In this document: piece after piece, positions 11,872-23,029 of the stretch
Numbering within the stretch: position 1 is the first letter of the stretch
Layout of the letters: the number at the start of each line of letters is the position of its first letter
DNA from: Congeria kusceri
Lineage: Eukaryota > Mollusca > Bivalvia > Myida > Dreissenidae
Direction: 5' to 3'
Length of the DNA stretch: 64,000 nt
Assembly (NCBI GenBank): GCA_027627225.1
Contig: JAPFQT010000037.1
Coordinates: 1,444,001-1,508,000 of the forward strand
Program-made: the position numbers and the translations under genes
Notes under the pieces: model-generated
Database searches by the model: none
Seen by the model: only the letters and a program-made list of their open reading frames with translations
Told to the model about the DNA's origin: nothing

Positions 11872-12258
11872 AGGTGATATGCCGGGACCTTACACGTGCA
11901 CTCCAGCGGAAGCGAACGGACCAATACGATCGTGGAATGATATATCATGAAGACGATGCTTTCATATATGCGTCAAGTGCGGTGCAGACGACAATATCGA
12001 TCCGGCTCGTTGCGGAGACTTTGAAACATGCGCCATATTCACCGGAACTCGCGCCGTGCGATTTCCGCTCTTTTCCCCGAGACTGAAGAAGGGTCTTAAG
12101 GGCATGCGCTTCGATATATTGGAGGATCAGTGTGCTCATGCACAGAGATTAATGTTTTCTTTTTCCACAGAGAACTATAATGATATTTGTCACCAATAGG
12201 TAGACAGACACCGTCGTTGTGCCGCTACAGCTGGCGTCCATTTTGAGAAAGATTGACG
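11872..12258 (+). pseudogene. Mariner-family transposase remnant
   Basis: The plus strand keeps the C-terminal part of a Tc1/mariner-type DDE transposase. HEDDAFIYASSAVQTTI corresponds to the second catalytic Asp region (family form: His-Asp-Asn-Ala). HAPYSPELAPCDF corresponds to the last catalytic Asp region (family form PYSPDLAPSD). A frameshift near 12085 moves the reading to LKKGLKGMRFDILED, and the end reads RHRRCAATAGVHFEKD, like the mariner C-terminus. At least one frameshift and no intact N-terminus make it inactive. The family call is firm; the clade is not determined. Confidence 0.8.
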
Positions 12259-12973
12259 TCGTGATTTAGGTAAAATGACGGTGCGCATTTTAAGTGCAGA
12301 ACCTGTGTGCATATAGCCATTGTGTTTAGGAAATAATTCTCTTTTGATGTAAGATTTCTGAATCATTTTCTTATATAGTGTTTGATAGATATGAGTTAAA
12401 ATACAATATGTTCATTTTCACAGGAATACCGCGTTCCGTTTGGCTTTAGAGTAACTTGTCCACGAACTTCTGGAAACCCCTCTGGAAATGAACGACGTCA
12501 TCATACACTCAGCGTCATCATCATCATCATCATCCTCATCCTCATCATTTCCATCATCTTCCTTATCGTCATCATTATTTCATCATCATTATTCTCAAGA
12601 TCACCATCATCGTCGTGTATAAATCATCGCGCTCACCGAAACTCTCAATTCTGTTGAACTGAAGTCGATTGTGACCAAACGTGTGAAAGTAACATTTCTT
12701 TCATAAACAGCTTTTATCATGAACCCGGCGTTTGATTTTTATATTTCATAGCACTCATATAATTGTGAATGAAATCGACTAAATGTCCGATCTAAATGAT
12801 AAACCAAATAGCAGCTAGTTTAGGATAAAGAGCTCAAATTTAAATATTGAATTTTGGGTTCCAATAATTTTACTAAAGACGATTCGATCCAACACATATT
12901 TGTTCCAAATTCTAGTTAGCAGATATCAAATAGTTTGGTTCAAATAGTCCTAAGGTAAATTGGTCACAAAACA
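12259..12973. other. Non-coding stretch with a simple repeat
   Basis: Contains the CAT-rich tract at 12515-12612. Otherwise no feature is supported before the left end of the transposon at 12974. Confidence 0.4.
12515..12612. repeat. Degenerate (CAT)n tract
   Basis: Runs of CATCATCATCATC with CATCCTCATC and TCATCATTATT variants, typical microsatellite decay. Confidence 0.85.
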
Positions 12974-13110
12974 GTATAAAACGCAGCTTTTAGCGCAGCC
13001 TGCCTGCACTATGCAGCCTGCATATTAGGGGTATAAAACGCAGGCGTGCAGCTAATAAAGATATCGTTGGAAAACGCAGCCAATATAGAGATAGAAGGAA
13101 AACGCATCTA
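12974..13110 (+). repeat. Left terminal inverted repeat, complex
   Basis: Outermost 27 bases match the right end perfectly in inverse orientation. The left end is longer than the right, with an extra ~70 bases (13001-13070) that include a second GTATAAAACGCAG at 13031. AAAACGCA recurs at 12978, 13035, 13071 and 13098, giving subterminal repeats that could serve as transposase-binding sites. The 13078-13100 part pairs with the inner right end. Confidence 0.85.
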
Positions 13111-13869
13111 ATATATAGGAGACATAGACGAACAGTTGAAAACCAATTAGTGATTTATGTACGATTGGAATAATTTTTGTAGGTAAATAAATGCTTAATA
13201 ATTGGCAGTTTATATTGTGTATATCAAATAAATTATTTTCGAAGTTAAATCGTTGAACGAGTTTGTTTTCATATTAGCAATCATTAAAGTTTGAAACTAT
13301 ATTGATACTATACCATAATGATATTATTATAAATTTACTACTTAATAGTATGATGATTTTAAGAGTAATGGAATTTTTTAATAATGTTTTCGTTTTAATG
13401 ATTAAAATATATTAAAAACATTTGCGTCAGTTATATAGATGGAACATGTGTTTATTTAAATATATTAGTCTTATTCTGCGTAGTTTATGTCATGGTGTGG
13501 TATGCTTTAGATCGTATAATTAATGTGCCCTGTTAGGTGTAATTTGTTACGGACCGATAATAAGGCACTAATTAGCAGTCATCTTTGATTTTTTCCGTAA
13601 CCCTCAGACCTATTAACGCTTGCTTTTTAATACTTTTGTGCTCAATCTAATTGCAAAGCAAACATTTTGTCTTTGGTCCGGCTGGAATGTTGCACATATT
13701 GTTTTCAAAGTAATGATCTTTTAGCGAGTACCAAAATGTCTTGTATTAAAATCAAGCACGTAAGGTGTTTTACTACCTGTGATACTATGTTAAGCAGTGT
13801 GCTCGGGCAATGGTTTATAACCGAAGTCCCGAGGGTAAAGAACCTAACATCGTCGTTGTTTTGCTTTTA

Positions 13870-14013
13870 ATTCAAAGTATTATTCGTTATAGCTACCATA
13901 AGTGCTTTGTGTTATTTTGTGATTATTACTAGTTTTTTATGTGATTTGCTTTAAATTCAAAGTATTATTCGTTATAGCTACCGATAGTGCTTTGTGTGAT
14001 TTTGTGACCATTG
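13870..14013 (+). repeat. Two-copy ~86-bp direct duplication
   Basis: TTCAAAGTATTATTCGTTAT, then AGCTACC and AGTGCTTTGTG, occurs at about 13871 and again at about 13957 inside the transposon. Confidence 0.8.
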
Positions 14014-15005
14014 CTATTGTGATTTGTGTTGTGTGTGTGTTTTTGTAAATTGTGAAATGGCGGTAATATTTGGACACAGGCAGGTCAAGTGCATGAATCA
14101 GTACTTGACTGGTAAAAAGATTACAACATTGTCTTTTCCTGGATTCAAAATATTGGATCTGTGTAATAAGGAATTGATCTTTGACCTCGTTCCATCATGT
14201 TCGGCGAGTAACTGCTATTATTATTATTATTCTATGCTGCAATACATAGTCATAAATATCAAATACCTCTGCCGTTAATGTTAGGATCGAAGAGGATATA
14301 TATATAGCACAGTGCAGAAATCTATTAATGCTTAGTAATGTTTGTGTTACATTATAACATTTTAACATGGTGATATATCTTCACTGGACAGTAACACAAT
14401 ATTAAATTTCTTTTTAGTATTATTAGTAATGTTATCGATCATCATTTGTTTCCAAAACAGTAATAAATGTAGTTTCTACGGTGAACATTATATCAATTAC
14501 AATCATTATAATAATAACATACATTGAGACAAATAATAAAGATCTTTGTTTGACTCGATCATTTGTCGTAGACCGGTAGCTGGTTTACTAGTGTGACATC
14601 TCATGCCCACAATACACTCGTGTAAGGTCACACACCACTGATGGTGTTATCGATATTCTTGCGGCGAGGCAGACTGTCAAAACATAATCAAACAGATGCA
14701 CACGCCAGTATACAGCATACCGCATTCTTTGTGCGTTTTAGTTTCAATAAGCTTGATTATCTTCGTTTAATGAACACGTGTATAAAGAATACGTGTAATA
14801 CGTAATTATATTTCTTAACTATTTACATATATAGTTGTACTACTATATTGTAATGTATGGAACAATGCATATACACGAATAAAACTTAATTAGGAAAAAA
14901 AGAATTATATTGTACTTTTTCTGTTAAAATTGGTAGTGATGAAAATGGGTGTTATAGACGTAAATAGCGATAATTTAAGCCATAAATGATCATGATGATG
15001 ACGTT

Positions 15006-15080
15006 TTATTATTACTACTATTATTATTATTATTATTGTTATCCGGATGATGATAATGATGCTGCTGCTGATGATGATTA
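15006..15080. repeat. (ATT)n / (GAT)n simple repeat
   Basis: TTATTATTACTACTATTATT grades into GATGATGATAATGATGCTGC and further GAT units. Open frames across it (poly-Ile/poly-Met) are not genes. Confidence 0.85.
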
Positions 15081-15291
15081 CGTTATTTATGAACATAGAG
15101 TTAGCGATTAAAAATGTACACTTTTCATGGGTTTTCATATTTCACGTATCCTTATTGGACGTAATGATCTTAATTTCACGCAACAGTAATGCTACTGTTT
15201 TACAACCTAACGACAGCTTTATTGTGTACACGTATGCAATAGTACATTTTATTTTAAATCCGTAATTTTGTGTTCGAATTATAATATAAAG

Positions 15292-15398
15292 GTCGTTGCG
15301 ATAGTTGCGGGCGCAAACATCCCCGAGTTGTCTCCTGTCGACATTGTTCGAGACATGAAGAGGCTGTGCGAAACAGTTCACTCTACAAACCCGAGGGG
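15292..15398 (+). pseudogene. Possible exon inside the transposon, hydrolase-like fragment
   Basis: A short open segment reads VVAIVAGANIPELSPVDIV, then RDMKRLCETVHSTNPRG. It is preceded by an AG (ATATAAAG) and ends at GGGTAAGT, a good splice donor. The IVAGAN...LSP...NP pattern resembles SGNH/GDSL-like domains found in some mobile elements, but the match is short and from memory of the pattern. It could equally be a chance open segment. No partner exon was identified. Confidence 0.25.
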
Positions 15399-15629
15399 TA
15401 AGTTATATAAACGTGGGGAAGTTAATAAATATTAGAAATATAAATCAATCAAGTTTACTGAAATATGTTTGGAATAAAACTGTTCATAAACCCAGTAATA
15501 AACAGAAATAATAACGAAACTCGTCAGAGAAAAACACATCATACCTATCGCGTTTATGATTCATTAAAGAAAATTTCAACAATGTCACCAACAGTTTCTT
15601 GAAATAATTAAGTCTAAAATACCAAAGAT

Positions 15630-16560
15630 GTCAAAATCAAAATTGTGTGTTATTATGGACAGAGAAATAGGGATCGTTAACGCATTCAATAATTGCCTCA
15701 CAACTAGTAAAGTTTTAATATGCTAGAACCACATTTTAAAAGACTTAAAAGTGTTGGCTTACTAATCATGGTGCTAAAGTGGATGACAAATTGATCTATG
15801 ACAAAGACGTTCGATCTCTTTTAACTTGCGAGTCTAAGGAGCAATTCAAAAATAAATATGATGAAATTAAAATTAAATGGAGTGAACCGATGGTAGAATA
15901 TTTTGAACAAAACGTGCGCGATACTATAGAAGAACACGCGGGTAGATGGATTCTTGAAACGTGTGATAATAACAACCCGTATTCCGGCGTTACGAACAAC
16001 AGCGCAGAATCAATCAATGCAGAATTTAAGCGACTTACTGATTTTAAAGGGAATAGATAGTATAGTTTTATTTCTTAACTACTTGCAAGCGAACAAGGTA
16101 ACTGAACTTTTACGTGGATTTTGTGGAGAAACTGAATGGTATTTACTACCGCGATTTCATCATACAAAGAAAGCGCCGATACCGTCGAACTTCCTAAAGC
16201 ATGTTGCCAACCGGACACAATAATTGATTTCGTTAAGGCAAACATAGCCGCTTTTATTCAGCCGACATCTATTCCCAGTACGTCAGAACAAACGGTCAAA
16301 AACGTGGGGTCTTCCGATAAAGAAGTTCCGGATCAATTACAAAAAGAAAGTCGTTCACAAGTTTCATTGGCCATCTATACACTTAATAACAACGGCATTG
16401 TTTTAGTACCAGAAATGGGCGCTTTCATGGTAAAGGGATCCAAAAATAAGTACTCAGTAACATTATTTCCGAACGAAACAGGTAATTGTCCATCAACTGC
16501 GTGCTGTTACCATACATAATAGCCGCTATGCTTCAAATCGGAATGCCTATACCGAATGAA
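15630..16560 (+). pseudogene. MULE-like transposase core and SWIM finger, broken
   Basis: Reading across three frames gives a recognisable MULE-type layout. CVIMDREIGIVNAF holds a catalytic-type Asp. A WNH-like NHILKDLK follows after a stop near 15725. The frame at 15779-16060 reads GRWILETCDNNNPYSG and then TNNSAESINAEFKRL, the motif near the third acidic residue. A frameshift at about 16050 leads to LFLNYLQANKVTELLRGF, and another frame from about 16140 ends in NKYSVTLFPNETGNCPSTAC and CYH. The last part is a SWIM-type zinc finger (Cys, Cys-x-His), with the continuation IIAAMLQIGMPIPNEK one frame away. The usual first Cys appears replaced by Gly. Several frameshifts make it inactive. Confidence 0.65.
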
Positions 16561-17089
16561 AAAGACGCATAATCTAAGTCAACTTAGACGAAATGCTCGT
16601 CCAAAACACAACAAAAAGTGTAGTTCGAAAAAGGGCAGGAAAGGCGATCGTGACACTGAAGAAGAAATAGTTCGAGCCCCTGATTCCGCAGTTAAAAAAT
16701 ATTCATTAGTAATGACCGAAACTTGCAAAATGAAACAAATAATTCAGAAACTGTGGGTGATATTTATAGTACTGCTAAAAAGTCCTTATTATTTCAGGAA
16801 TCTACTCCGAAATCATTTTTTAAGAAACGCTAAGAAAATAATTGTCCGTCTCGTAAATCTGAAACGAAACGGAAACTAACTTTCCAAGAAAATTTGGAGT
16901 CGCAACTAGAAAAAATCCCCAAAATTAATATTGATGATAACATAGTTGATGATTTATTTCAATTAACGTACAAAGATAACTTAAGAGTCACAACTTGAAA
17001 ACATTCCAAATGCTGATATTGAATAAGGCGTTGTTGACGATTTAGTTAAATTAAACTTCAGTCCAGACGATACAGTAATGAAGTTAAGC
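16561..17089 (+). pseudogene. Basic linker region of the transposon protein, decayed
   Basis: Starts with LRRNARPKHNKKCSSKKGRK, a basic stretch rich in Lys/Arg that could be a nuclear localisation or DNA-contact segment. Downstream, frames broken by stops still read acidic, repeat-like pieces: LESQLEKIPKINIDDNIVDD and, about 100 bases on, LENIPNADIE-type residues. The repetition suggests an internally repeated linker. No domain is recognised. Confidence 0.4.
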
Positions 17090-17871
17090 ACTGGAAAAAA
17101 AATCTCGAATTAACTGAACAAGACAAATATGAAATAGTAAACAATAAAAATCTTAATTCTCATCACATGCAAGCAATCAATATTTAACTTCAGAAACAAT
17201 TCCTTAATATTAACGGTTTTCAATTAACGGAAAAAGTTCCAGCTATCATGGAAAATTCGAATCAGTGGGTTACCAATGTCCCAATGAAGCCAGTTACTGC
17301 ACCTGCATGTCAGATCCATCACACACATAGAGATCATTGGGTTTCGACTATCCTGTTCAATAAGAAAAACTATTTGTTGGACAGCTATCGTATCGAAGGT
17401 ATCGAACGGTCTGACGATGCTATAATTCCCGATGGATTGAAAATTCAGTTATCTCATATTTATGGTTGCCACAAGAAACAAATTTGTATTGAAGTACCCG
17501 AAGTTATGCCGCAAAACAATAATGCCAACTGTGGGCTATTTGCCATAGCATTCATTACTGCATTCTGTTTTCGTAAAGATATTTGTACTGACCTGATATT
17601 TGATACAACAAAAATGCGGAGTCACCTACTTTATTGCTTAGATAACGAAAAAATGGTAGAATTTCCTTTAACTAATGAAACAATTAGTGGAAGAAGACAA
17701 AAACAATGTAAAACAATTATAATTAAAAACTATTGTGTTTGTAATTTACCAGAATGCGTGGACGACAAGGTTCAGTGTGACAGGTGCAAAAAATGGTACC
17801 ACAAAAGTTGCGTTTCTGCACCAGTAGATATTTCATTAGAAAGTTTGGATTTTACATGCAATAGGTGTTAA
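17090..17871 (+). pseudogene. Ulp1-like cysteine protease with C-terminal PHD finger
   Basis: The open part (17248-17871, 207 residues) has the C48/Ulp1 protease signature. There is a His-Trp in HRDHWVSTILF, an Asp in YLLDSYRIEG, and the catalytic Cys region MPQNNNANCGLFAIAF (Gln-x5-Cys-Gly, here QNNNANCG). The last ~45 residues form a PHD-type finger: CVC, then CDRC, WYH, C, and a final CNRC before the stop. Upstream, 17090-17247 reads LTEQDKYEIVNNKNLNSHHM and QKQFLNINGFQ with one stop between. In family members such domains cleave SUMO/ubiquitin-like conjugates, while PHD fingers often read histone tails. Here the module sits downstream of a MULE-like transposase inside TIRs, so it is transposon cargo rather than a host gene. 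The catalytic triad looks preserved although the upstream part is broken. Confidence 0.75.
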
Positions 17872-18859
17872 GTACACTTAAGAGGAAATAAGATGAAATA
17901 CGTGCGTGATGAAATGGTTGCTTTAAAATTAATTCGTTTACACCGATATAACCACCAAAAGCTCATCTTCATGTTAACTGTTTACATGCCTAGCTCGTTA
18001 TTTATAAATTTGCTATAGCACATCTCGTTTTCACAGTCCCTGACAAAAAGTTATTTCGCTACCACTGCATTCTTTTTGTTGAATGTTTTTGTGTCTGTAA
18101 TTTTAATCTAAATGTTTGACTTTACTTTTCGTACTGGCTACTGTTATCGTTATAAGTTACTACACTATATGATAATATATTTGCTATATACACCTTAAGT
18201 TATAGAGACTCACTTCAATATCAACGTAAGAATGTTAATATTTACAATGTGTTAGTATATACTATATTGTGTTGTGTGATTTTATCTCTGTTATTATATT
18301 TATTATTGATGATGATGGAATATAAACAATAAATCATTAAATATTTATTTGCATTTATTTTTTATTTTATTAATATGACTATAAATGCGCGTACACGCAT
18401 ACGTGCGCACGCGTGTGTATAGTTGCACAATTATTCGTAATTAATAATTACAGCAAATTTAACAAACAAAATGATTGGTCTTTGCTTAAAACCTAAAATT
18501 TTTACAATTAAAATTGCAGTTTTAACAACGTTTTCAATATTTGCATCAAAATAATATGTATAATTCATAAATATCGTTATCTTCAAATACAATTTTTCAA
18601 TATTATTCAACGCAGTAATATGTCAAACATATGGTTTATAAATATAAATAATAATCCACCCGCTAGTAAATAAGAGCTAATTTCAGAATGCTAAATACAT
18701 TCAATTGGTTACAAATTGTTCCAAATTTACTAAATTCCATTTACAATTTTAAACTAAATATTTCAATCTTAAATGACAAGTTCATTTTTCAAAACATTCT
18801 GCAATTTTTAATAACGCTTTTCTGAATTAATTCTCATTAACGAATGCAAAATCACAACC
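17872..18859. other. 3' non-coding part of the transposon
   Basis: AT-rich sequence between the stop of the Ulp1-PHD frame and the right inverted repeat. No gene or clear repeat is seen. Confidence 0.45.
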
Positions 18860-18914
18860 CGGTCCGTTCTCCTTCTTTGTCTATATTGGCTGCGCTAAAA
18901 GCTGCGTTTTATAC
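18860..18914 (-). repeat. Right terminal inverted repeat
   Basis: Read on the minus strand from 18914: GTATAAAACGCAGCTTTTAG, GCGCAGCC, AATATAGACAAAGAAGGAGA. The first 27 bases match the left end exactly, and the rest matches 13078-13100 with a few changes. Confidence 0.85.
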
Positions 18915-19629
18915 CCACCCACAGTTCTATCATAAACGGTCTCGAGACATTTCGGTAAAAAGATAAATCCAACATAGTGTTGAAAAACATACGAGCCAGC
19001 CATTGTCCAGTTAAGATTAATATCATATAACCACCTAAAAACTGCCTAGATTATATCAATCATTTTCAATGATTGGTACATATGTTAAGATCTTGGTGAA
19101 GTATGATTGGACAAAGTGGACGAAATAGAGCAGGTTCTAATTGTTCTGATTTGCACCTCTGCAGCAACCCTAATTTACAAGGTATGTTCTAGCTGATCTG
19201 CTAAGGCAGAAATGTAAGAGCAGACTGCGTAAACTGGGCTTAAGGCAGATTAATATAATATTGGCCTTATACATTAATTACAGCCAATTTATTGACTGGC
19301 ATTTTTATTACACAATTGATGGGACAATAACAACGTACTATACAGATACTTAGATACTTAGCACGGCTTAAATATACAAAGTAAAATAAATTTAGCAACA
19401 ACTAGGATATCAGCAAATCTAAAATGCATCCTAAAGTGGAAACTCGACATCGTTTATGTGTCATTTTATTATAACATTGTGACATTTATACCTAACATGA
19501 TGACCAGTACTATAAGAAGAAATGAAATGCTATTCATTTACTGATAAGTCAATGAAATATATTAAGTTTTATTGTTGTTGCAGAACCTATTTTACTTAGT
19601 ATAACCAATGACATTTTGCTTAAAAAATG
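18915..19629. other. Non-coding stretch, no feature seen
   Basis: No supported gene or repeat between the transposon and the 21-bp minisatellite. Confidence 0.4.
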
Positions 19630-19870
19630 TAGAAGCCTGTTGGAAATGTTTGGCAGCCTGTTGGAAATGTTTGGCAGCCTGTTGGAAATGTTTGGCAGCC
19701 TGTTGAAAATGTTTGGCAGCCAGTTGGAAATGTTTGGCAGCCTGTTGGAAATGTTTGGCAGCCAGTTGGAAATGTTTGGTAGCCTGTTGGAAATGTTTGG
19801 TAGCCTGTTGGAAATGTTTGGTAGCCTGTTGGAAATGTTTGGCAGCCTGTTGGAAATGTTTGGCAGCCTA
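19630..19870 (+). repeat. 21-bp minisatellite, about 11-12 units
   Basis: Unit GGCAGCCTGTTGGAAATGTT plus T, repeated almost perfectly. Variants GGCAGCCAG and GGTAGCCTG are interspersed. Period divisible by three keeps two plus-strand frames open (Leu-Leu-Glu-Met-Phe-Gly-Ser repeat), with no start context or domain. Confidence 0.95.
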
Positions 19871-19934
19871 CAGACTTAGGGCAATTTCTTTTTCAGTCCC
19901 TGCAGTTCATTGTAAAATTAAGATTTTTTATTTA

Positions 19935-19975
19935 TTTATCGTTGTTTATCGGCATATAAACAACAATTTGGGGCC
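19935..19975 (+). repeat. Fragment of the palindromic repeat family
   Basis: TTTATCGTTGTTTATCGGCA followed by TATAAACAACAATTTGGGG preserves one palindromic core of the family. Confidence 0.5.
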
Positions 19976-20329
19976 AAAGTTTGATGTTTTTCTACAATTC
20001 TGGGGAACAAAAACAATAATGTTGACAGAAAAGTAACTTTTAAATGCTGATGATATTAATGCTATTCAATGACCAGCAATACTTATGATCAGATTATGAA
20101 GTTTAATTCCAATTTTAATATATTTGCAACTTTAAACTGCCTCTTCTTCAAACATTGGAGAATTTTTCACTGAAACAGGGGCAAAAAAATCTGCCCAAGC
20201 AAGGAGAATGGGACGTTTATTTGGCCATCTTCCCAGTCAATTTATTTTAAAATCCTTCCATATTGGCCAAAATAATGCTTTCTACTTAAAGTTCATTCTT
20301 TAAGTGTGACTTTGGAACATTTATATTTT

Positions 20330-20630
20330 GGCAGACACTAAGAACTTGTTCTACACAGGAAATGGACTTTCTAACAGATACTAAACAATGGTTTTACCCA
20401 GGAAACAGACTTTTTCTGACAATCAAAAAACTGGTTCTTATCTGGAAATGGACTTTCTAACAGACACCAAGAACCGATTCTACCCAGGAAAAATTGTTTT
20501 TTTACATACACCAAGAACTGGTGCTACCCAGAATATGTACTGGCTCACAGACATTAAAAACTGGTTCTACCCAGGATACGGGACTTACTCTCTGACGCCA
20601 AGAACTTGTTCTTCCCAGGCAATGGACTTT
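20330..20630 (+). repeat. 43-45-bp tandem repeat, about six units
   Basis: Units contain AAGAACTGGTTCTACCCAGG, AAATGGACTTTCT and ACAGACACC. They are diverged and irregular in length. Single unit fragments also occur at about 29622-29650 and 30140-30165, so the monomer is dispersed as well as tandem. Confidence 0.75.
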
Positions 20631-20767
20631 CTCATATGTGAACAAGACAAGAGTTATGAAAAATAAAAATCTCTAATCTCAAACGCATATATCAAACTGA
20701 AGCAATCGAAAAATTCATTATCACACATCAGTCTGAGACTATTATTGTGCAGAACCGAACACACACA

Positions 20768-21804
20768 TGGACACTGACAATACTCTTTAGCATCAGCTGA
20801 AGCAGAACTCAGTTTTCAGAAACCATCTGTAAGCATTATATCATGCTAAGATGAAAACAACTCTTCCTTGTTTATCAAAACAAATAATTAATTATGTTAC
20901 AAATCTGTTACAAATAATTTATGGCAAATGTATGGTATATATTTTGTTAAATGTTTTATTAATCATAGGCATTTTGGAATTATTCATAGCAACACCAATG
21001 TGTGTAGCAGTCAAACACATCAATCAAGGAAAAAATGTACTTTGGAACAGTTTCATGTAGAATAGAATAAGTATAATTTATGATACTATACTGAACTATC
21101 AAACTATTGACAACATAATTATTATACTGGATAGGTACAAATAGTGCCCAATTTATTTTGACCACTAAATGGACCCGTATATCACAAACAGAGGAAATAC
21201 TGCACCCTAACTTTGTTGGTCACAATACTGCCACAAAATGTGCTTAGTTATGCCTTATTTGGTACTCTGTTTTTTTCAAAAGCAGCTCAGCTCAGGCAAC
21301 TTTTCAGAAACTTTATCCGATCAAATGTAATGGGAAATACTCAGGAAGTAGTCTCAAATTATTTATACCATTTGTTTCCATTATATGTCAGTTTGCATTA
21401 TTCAGCACACAGTTACTCGCAAAGTAGTCCCAAAGTTTTAACATTGGTTAAAAATGCCTAACTGTTCTAAAAAGAAATTAAACATGATGTAGTAGGACAG
21501 ATAAGTATAGACATATTTGAGTTCCAATATGGTTTCTGACAATGACTGGCTCTTTGAGTTACTTTACATAATGCCCAAGAACTGAGACAGCACATCCATT
21601 GATTACATCAAGTATTGTAAATGTACACTACCATGCACTTACCTGTTGTTAATTTAAAATATTTATATAAGAACACTAGTTTTCTCACGTGACTTCACTC
21701 CTATGAGTAAAAGTCATCCATGATCGACCTAACGAGTGTGATCATTTAGTTTCTGAAACTGAGTTCTGCTGCAGCTGATGCTAGAGAGCGCTGACAGTGT
21801 TTAT
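20768..21804. mobile_element. Element with ~50-bp inverted ends, unclassified
   Basis: The left arm (20770-20826) contains TTAGCATCAGCTGAAGCAGA, ACTCAGTTTTCAGAAACC. The right arm (21747-21802) holds its inverse, GTTTCTGAAACTGAGTTCTG and CTGCAGCTGATGCTAGAGAG. The arms match over about 50 bases with a few differences and an indel. Between them is AT-rich sequence without coding motifs. Target-site duplication was not resolved, so it may be a non-autonomous DNA element or an inverted duplication. Confidence 0.5.
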
Positions 21805-22311
21805 GAGCGACTCATTTCCAATCCCTGCAAGACTTCTATTTGCGATGCATGCTGTGCTGCTTCCGACGGGTCAGAGTATTCCAGATTAAAGCTGTGTTAT
21901 GTTCACAACACAAGTCTTCCATATGGACTGCACAAAGTCGTATTCTTACAAAAAACTTCATCACCCTGAATGAGTTGCACAGTATAGTTTTAAAGTTGCT
22001 ACGTCACAGATAAATATTACAAAAATGAAAAAAATGTTTCCAATCTAGTAAATGACTATATTATTTGATACAACTGACTGAAATAACATTGTTGACACAT
22101 TAACACAATTTTGAGACACATGGGTTTATTAAATATGACGCATTGTTGCAACCCCATTTCAAAAGCATCCCAAGACGCTTTCCAACTATTTATAACTCTT
22201 AGGTTTTATAACTCTGATCCCTACAACTAATCGAAATCGCTTCCGCATTTCCATAGTTTACAAAACACAAGTAGCATTAAGAGCTTTCCAAAACATGTGA
22301 ACCTGTTTTGC
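21805..22311. other. Non-coding stretch, no feature seen
   Basis: A plus-strand open frame at 21778-21969 contains several Cys residues but overlaps the inverted-repeat arm and has no recognisable motif. Confidence 0.35.
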
Positions 22312-22375
22312 GTCGGGGTTAGAGTGTCTGCCTCTCATGCAGAGGACCCTGGTTCAATCCCCGAAGGAACTCAGG
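22312..22375 (+). repeat. tRNA-like SINE head or tRNA pseudogene
   Basis: GGGGTTAGAGTGTCTGCC resembles a pol III A box and GGTTCAATCCC a B box at the right distance. The anticodon and T stems do not pair well, so it is not called a functional tRNA. Confidence 0.5.
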
Positions 22376-23029
22376 ACTTTTTTGCTTAAAATTTAGTTTG
22401 TACAACATTTTCCAATATATTTTATGTAATAATTTAAAAGGAAATCTATCAATGAACGGAAATAAAAGAAAAACAGTTAAAATATTATAGAATCTTTCTT
22501 TTTAATAGAATTGGACATGCAGAATTAACATCACATCCTCAATATCACACACCAAACAGTGGAAGTCTATTTTTAGATTGTTTTTCCCAAACGAGTCGTT
22601 AATTCCTCTATTATTTGTATTGTTAGTATACTAAGTGGTGCTTAATCGATTGCATTTGGTGATTTTCGTCACTTTTACGTTATAAACAAGATTTTCCACC
22701 ACAGTTATATATCTCTCATCATCTGTGCAGTAGCAGCTTTAAGTGTGTACAGTGATTAGTGGTTAGTTCAAACAGGTCTGCCAAAGGCAATGAATTAGAA
22801 AGCTTGTACAGACCAGAATCATTAAACAACACATCAAAGAAAAGACTAAAACAATAAGCTAACATATATATAGTCAGGATGCTTTTCGCTACCAGAAAAG
22901 TAAAATAAGGAGAGCAATAAAGGTGATTGTAATTCACATAAAAACAAATATAAGCACAATATAATTTCCCTTTTTCTCCAATATATTTGCTTATTAGGAA
23001 TACTGATGGAACCATTCAGACATCATAAT
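22376..23029. other. Non-coding stretch, no feature seen
   Basis: AT-rich, no supported gene. A minus-strand open frame at 22719-23015 has hydrophobic composition but no motif. Confidence 0.35.

Larger units (their letters stand above)
12974..18914 (+). mobile_element. Decayed MULE-like DNA transposon with Ulp1-PHD module
   Basis: A 5.94-kb element is delimited by a perfect 27-bp inverted pair (12974-13000 and 18888-18914), which begins GTATAAAACGCAGCTTTTAG from either end. A second matching stretch follows inside: AGCCAATATAGAGATAGAAG at 13078 faces its diverged inverse at about 18872-18889. Between the ends the plus strand carries, in order, a possible hydrolase-like exon, MULE-type transposase pieces, a SWIM-type finger, a basic linker, a Ulp1-like protease and a PHD finger. 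Frameshifts and stops break the transposase. No convincing TSD is seen: the 9 flanking bases CACAAAACA and CCACCCACA differ. Plant MULEs and animal KDZ elements are known to carry Ulp1-like domains; the exact superfamily is inferred. Confidence 0.75.

Noticed and set aside
17248..17871. Polinton (Maverick) protease or host SENP gene
   Set aside because: No polymerase, integrase or capsid genes are nearby, and the frame sits within TIRs downstream of a MULE-like transposase.
12965..18923. 9-bp target-site duplication around the MULE-like element
   Set aside because: CACAAAACA and CCACCCACA agree at too few positions to count.
19616..20036. Leu-Leu-Glu-Met-Phe-Gly-Ser repeat protein
   Set aside because: Product of a 21-bp minisatellite; two frames are equally open.
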